A DNA stretch of 9,307 nt from Chlamydiota bacterium (GCA_021772355.1 JAJFMB010000190.1:1-9307); one strand, 5' to 3'; shown: positions 1 to 8,049, numbered from the stretch's first letter. Notes: generated by a model from the letters alone, not told the origin. Numbers and translations are program-made.

Positions 1-3000
1 GCACCCAAGCAGCTTTGGGATCTAATTCCAAAAGTTTTTCGTAGATATCTGTGGCCTCGTCATACCGTTTCTCTTGCATCAAAAACTGTCCGTAAAAGGA
101 TAGAACGGAGGTGTTGTCAGGACTGATTTTGATGGCTTCTAAATAGTATTCCTCTGCTTTTTTGGGTCTTCCTTCTAGCGCTTCGACGCGACCGAGCCCA
201 GCTAACACTTCTGCATTTTCGGGGTTGAGGGCATAGACAAGGTCGTACTGTATTTTGGCATTTGCGGCATCTAGATCAAGGACATAAGCTGTTGCTAATG
301 CGGTTCTCAATCTAGTGATGTCGGGGTGGTGCTTGATCCCTTCTTGAAAAACTTGAATGGCTTGTTTGTAGAGCTTGCGCCTAATGTATAAATTTCCCAT
401 TGCCATATAGTAATCGGCATTGTCTTCTGTTTGGAAAATGAGTTGTTGATAAAGTTCAATCGCTTGTTCATATTCTTGCTCTTTTTCGAGCTCTCTAATT
501 TCTGCGACTAAGGGAGCGTAGTGCGCTGTTTCGATCGCATCTTGAATCCATTTTTGGTCGGGAAAAAGGCGTTGTAGTCGTGCATACAGCTCCATCGCCT
601 CTTCGTATTTACCCTCCTTTAACTTAAAGGCTGCTGTATAGTAGAGCACATTCATGTCATTGGGGCCGTACTCTAAGGCGTTTTTATAGTTGTATTCCGC
701 CTCTTGGGGTTCGTCGGTTAATTCAGCAATACGTCCCAAACCTGTCCACGCTTCGGCGTTAAGAGGGTCCTCTTTTAAAACTTTTAAAAACTCATTCTTT
801 GCAGTTTGCAGGTCTTCATTATAGATGTAGGAAAAGCCTAAGGCGACGCGCAGAAAATCGGCTGCTGGGTCAAGCCTTAAACCGATTTGATAAGTGGAAA
901 TTGCCTGGGGAAAGCGCCCCATTTTAGCGTATAACTGCCCTAAGTGAAATAAGTAGGATAAATTTTCAGGGGCTTTGGTAAGGAGTTGACGGTAGAGTTT
1001 TTCTGCTTCCAGTTGCTTGCTAAGCAACTCTTTTGGTGATAAGTTTTGCTCTTTCAAAAGCCCTTCGATCTCTTTTAGAAGAGGTCCAAACATGGCATTT
1101 TGTACTTCTGCATGCACCCATTTCTGTTCAGGATAAAGGCGTTGGATTTTTAGGTAGGTTTTTTTTGCTTTGCTATATTGGTTCTGTTCAAGTTGTAGGT
1201 TTCCTAAATATGTAAGGGTTGTGAGGTTTGTAGGATCGTAGGTTAAGGCTTGGAGATAATAGTCTTCGGCTTCTTTGTTGTTGCCATCAAGCACAGCGAG
1301 GCGTCCCAAGCCCGCCAACGCTTCGACATTTTTACGATTGTTTTTTAGGATATTTTCAAAGGTGTTTCTGCTTTTATCAAGCTCTTGCAAAGAGAGATAG
1401 GCATATCCTAATGCCTCTTGTAGGTCTTCGTTTTCCGGAAGGATAATGAGGGCTTTTTGATAGAGCTTGATCTCTTTTTGATACTGTTTGGTTTTATCGT
1501 ATAAATTACCAAGTGCTAAATAGTAAGTGGTGTTTTTAGGTTCTTTGGAAAGGAGCTGGAGATATAAGCTCTCGGCCTCGGCAAAATCCTTGGCATTTTC
1601 CCGTTTTTTAATCTCCGTCAAAAAAGGGCCATCACGGGCGGTATCGAGCAAATCAATTGCCCAGGTTGCATTAGGATCAAGAGTAATGATCCTCTCAAAA
1701 ATCCACTTCGCCTCCTGAAATTTTTCTTGTTTTAATTTTAAATTACCCAAATAGGAAAGGGCGGAAATGTTATTGAAATCGCGCGCAAGCGCTTCTTGGT
1801 AATACGTTTCGGCTTTTTCTTCATCACCAAGTAATTCTGCTGCATAACCTAAACCGACGATGGCTTCAATGTTGTTTTGGTTTTCATTATTGACCTTTTG
1901 AAATAAGACCCTTCCGCTGATGATGTCACCGTTTTTTAAAAAGGCAAAACCCAAGGCTGTACGAAGGATGTTCACTCCCGGGTTTCTCTCTAGACCACGT
2001 AAATATACTTCTATCGCTCGTTTATAATCTTTTTGATTCATATAGAAGCGCCCTTGATCCAGATAAAATTCTGGCTCATGAGGGGCTTCTTTTAATAGTT
2101 GGTGATACAATTTTTCCGCTTCGCGATAGTCCTTGCGCGTTAAACTATCTTGGATGGCGCTGAGAAGAGGAGCGTAGGTAGCATTTGCTAATCGCTCTTT
2201 CACCCATTGGGCGTCAGGCTCTTTTTTTGCAAGTTGTTGAAACCTTTTTTGTGCAGCACGGAATTTCCCTTTCTCTAATAGAAAGTCTCCATAGTAAGTG
2301 AGTGCCGTAGTGTTGAAAGGATCCAGTTTGAGTGCGTGCCGGTATTGAGTTTCGGCTTTTTCATCGTGTTTTTGCAGTTCACTGATTCTAGCGAGACCTG
2401 TATAGGCTTCGCTATTTTTAAGATTTAACTGAACCCCTTTTTGAAAAAGTTTTTTTGCTTTTTCTAAGTTATTGTTAGCTAAATACGTGTAGCCTCTTGC
2501 TGTCGCTATTTGATCAGAATCGGGGAAAATAGTCATGGCCTTCTGGTACAGTCTCAGAGCGTCCTGGTACCGTTCTAGTTTGTTGTAGAGTGCTCCAAGA
2601 GCAAGATAAGGAGCTAAAAATTGTGGTTGAGAGGTAATGAGCTCTTGATAATCTTGAATGGCTTTATCAAATTCCTTTTCCTCTTCCATTTTTTTTATAC
2701 GGTTGAGCTCCGGACCGAACTTTGCTTTATCTATTTCCTGTGTTACCCATGTTTGTGCCGGATAATGGGATTGGATGTGTTCAAAAATTTTTAGGGCTTC
2801 CTCGTATCGCTTTTCTTCGAGCAAAAGACCGCCGTAAAATGACAGCGTTTCTAAATGGTGTGGATCGATTTCTAGCGCTTTCTGAAAGATTTCCTCCACG
2901 TTAGCCGCATGATTGCGTAAATCAGCGATATGGCCCAATCCGGCTAAAATATCCGGATTATTTGGCTCTTTTTTCTGAGCCTCTTCCAATAGAGTTTGTG

Positions 3001-3301
3001 CTCTATCGAGTTCCCCTAAAAAAACATAGGAAAGCCCTAGATATACCTTGGCTTGTTGATTTTTTGGTTTTTTCGTGAGTACTAATTCAAAAAGTTCTGC
3101 GGCACGCTTGTAATCGTGAACGGAGTAGTACGCCTCCCCTAAGGCCATTTGGAGTGAGGTGTCGTATGGTTTTTTTTGGAGTTTTTTTTGATAGGTATCT
3201 AGAATGGATTGGATCTTGTCATTTTTTTAAGCAGCAAAGGAGCATGAGAATACGCATGATAGCGCGACACAAATAAAGGTTATTATCTTTCGTTGTATCA
3301 T
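1..3301 (-). CDS. Exported giant TPR-repeat protein, 3' end off window, interrupted by an in-frame stop at codon 25
   Basis: Reading from ATG 3301, the frame gives a Sec-type leader (basic IQRK start, hydrophobic core, ending in SCSFAA), then a TAA at 3229-3227, then about 1,075 codons open to the window edge. The open part is wall-to-wall TPRs with the usual G-Y / A-L-G / P pattern, for example ALGEAYYSVHDYKRAAELF. They are grouped in 181-residue modules (see the repeat entry). The start lies 3 bases after the HEAT gene's stop, with a GAG-type ribosome site in that gene's last codons. If the stop is real, the only nearby in-frame ATG is 3148, which would give a leaderless protein. TPR solenoids are protein-binding scaffolds; exported ones such as the N-terminal parts of PgaA, BcsC and PelB serve polysaccharide export. 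The C-terminus is not visible, so a terminal beta-barrel can be neither shown nor excluded. I favour one exported protein with a point mutation or sequence error; TPR content is certain. Confidence 0.88.
5..2749 (-). repeat. 181-residue (543-bp) super-repeat array within the TPR protein
   Basis: Six Trp codons with the same surroundings lie at 2747-2749, 2204-2206, 1661-1663, 1118-1120, 548-550 and 5-7. Four of the five spacings are exactly 543 bp. The fifth (1118 to 548) is 570 bp because of 9 extra residues around NLSPKELLS. Each Trp opens a linker of the form W[VI/A]xxx[IL]xxAxx[GA]P, for example WVKERLANATYAPLL and WVHAEVQNAMFGPLL, followed by a half-TPR and four full TPRs. Further landmarks recur once per module: ALG(Y/F)A(Y/F) in the third TPR and GLGR in the fourth. 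The N-terminal segment after the leader is one more module without its linker. The copies are well diverged at DNA and protein level, so the duplications are old. Confidence 0.88.
3227..3301 (-). other. Signal-peptide segment ending in an in-frame TAA stop
   Basis: The 24 codons from ATG 3301 encode a textbook leader and end GCT GCT TAA (TAA at 3229-3227), followed by a run of seven A that starts inside the stop codon. The codons after the stop (AAA AAT GAC AAG ATC) continue in the same frame straight into the TPR array, so a single base change of the T (to GAA, CAA or AAA) would restore one exported protein. Cleavage near SFA/A would fit. VFSC resembles a weak lipobox, but Phe at -2 is unusual. 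TAA is used as a normal stop by the HEAT and GH18 genes, so codon reassignment is not supported. Confidence 0.75.
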
Positions 3302-3304
3302 CTT

Positions 3305-4363
3305 TTACTCTTGAAGACTTAGGACATACTTGGAAATCTCAAATGCTTCCGGATGCTCTTCTTTTTTTTGGTCGGATAAAATTTTTATTCCTTCGCTTCC
3401 TAAATTTTTAAGGGCTAGCGCTGCCTGTAAACGAACAAACCATATGGGGTCGTCTAAGAGTGGTTTGACTTTTTGGATTATTTTGGTGGCATGCAATGCA
3501 GAAAGTACTTTTAGTGCTTCAGCGCGAATTTCCCACGACTTGTCTTTGAGGCAATTAACTAAGACTTCAATGCTCTCTTCACTGGAAAAATTTTGCAGGG
3601 CTTTAATTGCAAACAGTCTGCAACTGTGATCTTTGTCGTAAACATATGCGATAACCGTTGGCAAGACGTTGTGCATGACTCGTTCAGATAGCAGGTCAAG
3701 ACAAATAGTGGCGATTGGTGGTGATGGCTTTGACTTTAGCAGCTCTTCAATCCATTCGAATTTTTCCGCATCACACTGGATTAAGGCATCGCGATAGGAA
3801 AAACGGGCAAGGGATTTTTCCTCGCTCATCTTTTGAATGACAGCGTAGAAAAGTGAGCGATTATGGATTTTTGTGATGCTGACTGCAGCAACTAATCGCA
3901 CCAAAAACTTTGGATCGTTCAAAAGAGCCGTGAGATCTTTTTCAGGGGCTTTTGAGGGGTTTAGGAGATAACAGCGCGCTGCTAGCTGCCGCTTTGACCA
4001 GGACCAACTTGAAGCCTTTTGCTTAGCTTGCGGTAGTAGAAAGTTGTCGAGAATCTTGTTTTTGATTTCATTCCATTCTGGATCTGTGAGTCGCCTGTCA
4101 AAATCCTCTAGCACTTCAATAAGATTTTTAAATTTTGTTAAATTTGAAGGTAAGGAGAACTTTTTGATGGGCTTATTTTGGATGATAGCCTCGGAGATGG
4201 TACTCGAAATTTCCCCTTTAATATTTCGTGACCATATGTCCTTTCTTTTGTAAAAGAACTTTAAAAAGATAATAGCTAAAGAAAGCACTCCCATTATGAT
4301 AAACTCCAAAATGATAATTTTGAATGTCAGTCTCAGAAAGGTGTATCTTAGTAATGATTCCAT
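3305..4363 (-). CDS. Membrane-anchored HEAT-repeat protein
   Basis: The 352-residue product starts with a short basic-hydrophobic stretch and one strong membrane segment (about residues 14-38, FKIIILEF...IIFLKFFY) followed by KRKD, suggesting a cytoplasmic soluble part. Residues 45-120 are a charged helical region. From about 120 to 335 it is an alpha-solenoid of HEAT/PBS-lyase-like repeats, clearest as LLNDPKFLVRLVAAVSI (147-163), CLKDKSWEIRAEALKVLSAL (271-290) and LLDDPIWFVRLQAALALKNL (302-321). No catalytic motif is visible. HEAT solenoids bind other proteins, so it is probably an inner-membrane adaptor. It begins 2 bases after the signalling gene's TAG and ends 3 bases before the TPR gene, so translational coupling is likely. 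No strong ribosome site precedes ATG 4363; Met24 is an in-frame alternative but would cut into the membrane segment. Related HEAT proteins occur in some polysaccharide-synthesis clusters, from general knowledge; the exact role is unknown. Confidence 0.88.
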   Translation of the reverse strand: MESLLRYTFLRLTFKIIILEFIIMGVLSLAIIFLKFFYKRKDIWSRNIKGEISSTISEAIIQNKPIKKFSLPSNLTKFKNLIEVLEDFDRRLTDPEWNEIKNKILDNFLLPQAKQKASSWSWSKRQLAARCYLLNPSKAPEKDLTALLNDPKFLVRLVAAVSITKIHNRSLFYAVIQKMSEEKSLARFSYRDALIQCDAEKFEWIEELLKSKPSPPIATICLDLLSERVMHNVLPTVIAYVYDKDHSCRLFAIKALQNFSSEESIEVLVNCLKDKSWEIRAEALKVLSALHATKIIQKVKPLLDDPIWFVRLQAALALKNLGSEGIKILSDQKKEEHPEAFEISKYVLSLQE

Positions 4364-4365
4364 AA

Positions 4366-6765
4366 CTATTTTGATGGTTTTGGTGTGTATGGCGGATGTA
4401 GTACTGTAGCAAGTGATTTTTGCATTAATAAGGGAAGGTTAAAGGGTTTAACGATATAATCTATGGCCCCTAATGCTAAGCCATTGCTCACGTCTTTGTC
4501 TGAGCCGTATACAGTTAGGAAGTAAAAAGGGGGTTGCCGGTGAAAGCGTGTTTTAAGGGTACTGAGAAGGGTGAATCCATCCATATCGGGAAGCATTCTT
4601 TCTGCGATAATTAGGGAAGGGAGTTGTTTTTCTTGTCGTGAGAGAAGATTTTCTAAGGCATCTTCGCCAGTTGTGAACGTGGTTACGATAAAATTGTGCA
4701 GCTCATATGATTTTTTCAGCAATTCCATTAACTCTTTGTCTGGATCGATAAGCATAATTTCTTTTTTTTCGGTCTTTTCATTTTTGGAAAGGTGTACAGA
4801 CATTTGAATAGTAGAAGGTTCCAGCTCTTTCGATTCAATGATACTTTCTTCTGCGGCACTTAAAATGTCATATGCATTTTTGTAGTGTGACGAAATGGGG
4901 ACTATTCCGCAGTGAAAGGAGATATCGAATTTTATTTCTCTTTTTATATCTAAAAGAAGTTCAGTTACTTCTTTTTCAAGGTCTTGCAGTTCATACCCTC
5001 CGTATAGAATCGCAAATTTTCCCTCGTTTAAGTGATAACAAGATTTGGCGAAATTATTGATTTTCTGGAGAAGATTACTAATCAGAATAAGAAGTTGGTA
5101 CTTGGTTGTTTTATGATCAGAAAAGGGAAAACGGGAAAATTGATTAATTTCAAACACTACTAGATCATGTCGGGAGAACTTGGGTCTGGTTAAAACCTCA
5201 TGCAAGGCATCGATCAAATGATTGGTGCGGTCAAGACCAATCCACTTCCGATTGAAGAGCGTATCAAACATGACATGGCGGTTAATCAAATGGTGAACAC
5301 GGCTTTGTAACATGGACTTATCAAGGGGTTTATGGAGTATTCCATCGGCGTGTTCAGCGTAGGCGCGTTGTCTGGTTGTGTCGTCAACTTTCACCGAAAT
5401 GATTATGATCATTAAATTGTTATAGTTGAAATCAGCGCGCAAAGTTTTTAATAGATCAAAGCCGTTATAGTCAGGCAGGAAAACATCCATAATTAAGACA
5501 TGCGGCATGTAGTCTTGCAGTGTGGAATAAAGTTGTTTTGGGTCGTGCAGACTATTGACGTTCATGCCGATTTCACCTAGAGATTCAGTGACGAATTGAC
5601 ACACTTCTGGTTCGTTATCTAAAACAAGGACTTTGATTTTTCTAAGGTGCTCTGCTTCTAAAACATGCGACACAGAGTGCAAAAGGAGATGAGCGGAGAC
5701 AGGTCTGTGGTATAGGTATTTGATCCCTTTTTCAGCAGCTTCTAAACGCTCATCGATACCATCATCGATAATCAGCCCAAATAGTGTCGACAAATAGTGC
5801 GGTTTCGATTTCAAAGCGGAAAAAAGATCATACCCTGTGCGGGAGGTGCCAGAGAATTTATTCGTGGAAATCACGACTCTTGGATTGAAGTCTGGTTCTT
5901 TGAGTCGCCTGATAGCAACTTGTGGATCCGATTCGCAAAAAACCTCATAGGAGAAATTGTCCTTCTCTTTTTCGAGGAGCTCAAGAAATTGCTTTTCTTC
6001 ATCAATGACAAATAAGGAATTGCGAAAGCTGTGACTTTCAAGGATAAAGGTATCTTTCTCAGGAAGTTGAAAGTGGTATTTAATATCACGCAAAAAAGAA
6101 TCCAAAGAAAAAAGCCACTCTTCATCAAAAGTATGTTGTGCTTCGATTTGGTGTTCTAGCTGTTGACAAAGAGAGGTGACATCGGGAAAACCGTACGATC
6201 CTGCACTACCGGCAATCTTGTGTGCGTACTCCTTTAATGCCAGTAAATGCTGCTCTTCGGGGTTATGCTGTACCTCACGAACGAGCTGATGCAACGTTGC
6301 ATATTTTTTTCCGATACTTTTTTCGTATGTTTCTTTTAGGAGATGAAACTTCTCCTCTTGTTCTGAGAAAACATGTATCATTTCCAGTGTAAAATGTGTG
6401 AGAAGCGCGTCAATTTGCTGGGGATAGATGGGTTTATCTAGAACGAATTCAATTTGAAAGCGCTCTTTAAGCAGACGAAAGCTTTCTTCATCGCGATAAA
6501 CACCTGTAACAACAGCAATGGGTGTTTCAATCCCTTCATTGCGAATTTTTTCGATGAGCTCAAATCCCGATCCCCCTTGTAAATGAAGATCGATGACCAA
6601 AAAATCGTAAGGGACAGTCTGAATTTTATTTAGAGCGTCTTGTGCGTGATAGGACGTATCGACGGCGATATTGTAGGGCTCTGTCGCGGCAATGAAGTAC
6701 GCAATAAAGTCTGGATCATCATCAACACATAACAAGTTATAAGGAAGATTTTCTTTTTTACTCAT
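4366..6765 (-). CDS. Multi-receiver response regulator with HPt and degenerate GGDEF-like domain
   Basis: Numbering includes a leading TTG codon at 6768; I choose ATG 6765 as the start (799 residues). Domains: receiver 1 (10-125) is complete, with D16-D18, phospho-Asp D60, T88 and K112. An HPt domain (about 140-235) has H183 in AHKIAGSAGSYGF. Receiver 2 (250-370) is degenerate: T302 replaces the phospho-Asp and R355 the Lys. Receiver 3 (378-495) is complete, with D384, E386, D428, S458 and K480. A GGDEF-like domain (500-660) has NEGKF at 581-585 in place of GGDEF and no RxxD I-site, so it should be inactive. Receiver 4 (670-790) keeps T752 and K774 but has E723 in place of the Asp. There is no DNA-binding domain or kinase, so output is probably through protein contacts. 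A plausible relay is receiver 1, HPt, receiver 3, fed by a kinase elsewhere. It heads the tight operon with the HEAT and TPR genes, so it probably controls their complex. Confidence 0.92.
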   Translation of the reverse strand: MSKKENLPYNLLCVDDDPDFIAYFIAATEPYNIAVDTSYHAQDALNKIQTVPYDFLVIDLHLQGGSGFELIEKIRNEGIETPIAVVTGVYRDEESFRLLKERFQIEFVLDKPIYPQQIDALLTHFTLEMIHVFSEQEEKFHLLKETYEKSIGKKYATLHQLVREVQHNPEEQHLLALKEYAHKIAGSAGSYGFPDVTSLCQQLEHQIEAQHTFDEEWLFSLDSFLRDIKYHFQLPEKDTFILESHSFRNSLFVIDEEKQFLELLEKEKDNFSYEVFCESDPQVAIRRLKEPDFNPRVVISTNKFSGTSRTGYDLFSALKSKPHYLSTLFGLIIDDGIDERLEAAEKGIKYLYHRPVSAHLLLHSVSHVLEAEHLRKIKVLVLDNEPEVCQFVTESLGEIGMNVNSLHDPKQLYSTLQDYMPHVLIMDVFLPDYNGFDLLKTLRADFNYNNLMIIIISVKVDDTTRQRAYAEHADGILHKPLDKSMLQSRVHHLINRHVMFDTLFNRKWIGLDRTNHLIDALHEVLTRPKFSRHDLVVFEINQFSRFPFSDHKTTKYQLLILISNLLQKINNFAKSCYHLNEGKFAILYGGYELQDLEKEVTELLLDIKREIKFDISFHCGIVPISSHYKNAYDILSAAEESIIESKELEPSTIQMSVHLSKNEKTEKKEIMLIDPDKELMELLKKSYELHNFIVTTFTTGEDALENLLSRQEKQLPSLIIAERMLPDMDGFTLLSTLKTRFHRQPPFYFLTVYGSDKDVSNGLALGAIDYIVKPFNLPLLMQKSLATVLHPPYTPKPSK

Positions 6766-6771
6766 CAAATA

Positions 6772-6777
6772 ATTATA
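6772..6777 (-). promoter_or_regulatory. Possible -10 box just upstream of the signalling gene
   Basis: A perfect TATAAT lies 6 bases before ATG 6765. The matching -35 position is only an A-rich run, and there is no TG extension. If used, transcription would begin at about the start codon and give a leaderless message. The only purine-rich candidate ribosome site (AAGGGAG near 6802-6808) is about 36 bases upstream, too far to serve this ATG. The 70-base gap between the GH18 stop and this gene is AT-rich and has no terminator-like hairpin, so read-through from GH18 is the alternative. Confidence 0.25.
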
Positions 6778-6835
6778 AAAATATTTCTTTTCTTCTTTTT
6801 ACTCCCTTATATAGTGAATATCAAGAAAATAATGA

Positions 6836-8038
6836 TTAATTTTTAGCTGCGCGAATCATGGGAAAATAGGGAAAAAGATCGAGATCGATCGCCCAAAAGA
6901 CTACGCCGGCGAGACTATGTTTTTCTGCTTCCTTTACTTTTGCAGAAATTGTCGCGGGCGTATCGAAGCTTACCCACTGGTGGAAAGCACTATTGAAGGC
7001 AAAGGCAGTTGTTGTGATAGGATCAAATCCTTCTACCAATTTTTTTTGTTTGAGCAAAGAAATGATCTCACTGTAACCCAGGAATCCAGGCTCTTGTGAT
7101 TCAACGGGGAAGACAGCAGGTTTCGTGAAGCTTTTTCCTGCACCATTTCCATTTGGTTCCATTGCGGAGACGCCCTCATAACCCCAGCCATAGAGAGGGA
7201 GACCGAGAAGCATTTTTTCTGCGGGGACTCCATTTTGTAAATAATTGTCCAAAGTTTTGGCGATATAGAGAGTGCTTTTTGCATCGGTATCACGCAAAAG
7301 TGGGGCATTGACTCCTGTGAGAGGGTCATAAGGGGTGTGGTAGTTGTACGCCATCACGACGATACGGTCTAAGTATTTAGCACACTCTGCTAACCAAACG
7401 AAATAACTCTTGGGATCGTCTCGATAGCGCTGCGGAAGGCCTGCCGGCACAGAGGCAGGAGCGGCGTAAGATAATTTTAAAGGGGGTGATGCTGAGTGAA
7501 AAGCTGAGGAACACTCTTTAAGGAAAGTGATAAAATTGGAAAAATCATCTTCGCTACCCCCTCTCTTGAGATCACCGGGAAATTCCCAATCGATATCAAC
7601 TCCATCAAATCCATAACGGTGGGAGTATGTGATTGCTGACGTAATAAAACGGCGCCGGTTTTCTGGTGTAGCGACCATTTGGCTAAAAAGCTTAGAAGTA
7701 TTTTTACCCAGAGAGTGCTCCGGATTGTTGAAGGTATCGCCTCCAATCGAAAGATAGAGTCGTAAAGCGTTGTGACTTCTTTTTTTTAAATCCTGGCATT
7801 GCTGAGCCAACATAAGTTGTTTGTCTGGATAAAGTGACTGAATTTCAAAATTTTCATCAAAGATAGCGAAAGCAAAATATAGCTCGTCTATTAGGAAGGG
7901 ATTAATCATTTTTGGATAAAAGGGCTCTTCGCGGTAGATCGCCCAACTTTGATAATAAGCACCAACAGTATAAGAAGAAACATTTCCACAGATTGAAATC
8001 AGAAAGTTTAAAAGAAGAAAAAAGGCTCTATTTTTCAT
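6836..8038 (-). CDS. Secreted GH18 family glycoside hydrolase (chitinase-like)
   Basis: The 400-residue protein begins with a Sec leader (NRAFFLLLNFLISICG, cleavage around residues 20-22), and TVGAYYQSW directly after it is the first strand of a GH18 barrel. LSIGG (96-100) is the strand-3 motif. DGVDIDWE (145-152) is the complete DxxDxDxE catalytic signature, with E152 the expected proton donor. MAYNY (229-233) is the MxYD motif with Asn for Asp. W382 in VFWAIDLD is the conserved strand-8 Trp of the substrate floor. Family enzymes hydrolyse beta-1,4 links between GlcNAc residues by substrate-assisted catalysis. There is no carbohydrate-binding module, linker or membrane anchor, so it looks like a small periplasmic or secreted enzyme. 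It could act on chitin, on peptidoglycan-type glycans, or on a surface polysaccharide tied to the downstream operon. A GGAAG lies just 2 bases before ATG 8038, shorter spacing than usual. Confidence 0.93.
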   Translation of the reverse strand: MKNRAFFLLLNFLISICGNVSSYTVGAYYQSWAIYREEPFYPKMINPFLIDELYFAFAIFDENFEIQSLYPDKQLMLAQQCQDLKKRSHNALRLYLSIGGDTFNNPEHSLGKNTSKLFSQMVATPENRRRFITSAITYSHRYGFDGVDIDWEFPGDLKRGGSEDDFSNFITFLKECSSAFHSASPPLKLSYAAPASVPAGLPQRYRDDPKSYFVWLAECAKYLDRIVVMAYNYHTPYDPLTGVNAPLLRDTDAKSTLYIAKTLDNYLQNGVPAEKMLLGLPLYGWGYEGVSAMEPNGNGAGKSFTKPAVFPVESQEPGFLGYSEIISLLKQKKLVEGFDPITTTAFAFNSAFHQWVSFDTPATISAKVKEAEKHSLAGVVFWAIDLDLFPYFPMIRAAKN

Positions 8039-8049
8039 ATCTTCCGATC

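Noticed and set aside
1..2749. Recent DNA duplication, CRISPR-like or satellite repeat
   Set aside because: The periodicity is at protein level; the copies share only short stretches of DNA and all lie within one open frame.
3221..3228. Polymerase slippage on the seven-A run as a phase-variation switch
   Set aside because: The TAA is made by the T before the run plus its first two A bases, so changing the run length does not remove the stop and would throw the TPR region out of frame.
3220..3229. Restart of translation at the ATG 5 bases after the TAA (3222-3220) to rescue the TPR protein
   Set aside because: That ATG is in a different frame and reaches TAG after seven codons.
3239..3301. 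Lipoprotein leader in the TPR protein
   Set aside because: VFSC and ALSC are poor lipobox matches (Phe at -2, Ala at -3), and an ordinary Sec cleavage near SFA fits better.
3330..3629. Plus-strand 99-codon frame inside the HEAT gene, and similar short frames elsewhere
   Set aside because: These lie opposite or across strongly coding genes, lack ribosome sites and show no protein-like pattern; they are shadows.
4789..5268. Active diguanylate cyclase
   Set aside because: GGDEF, metal-binding Asp and I-site residues are all missing.
6766..6835. Intrinsic terminator between GH18 and the signalling gene
   Set aside because: The gap is AT-rich but has no GC-rich stem followed by a T run on the minus strand.
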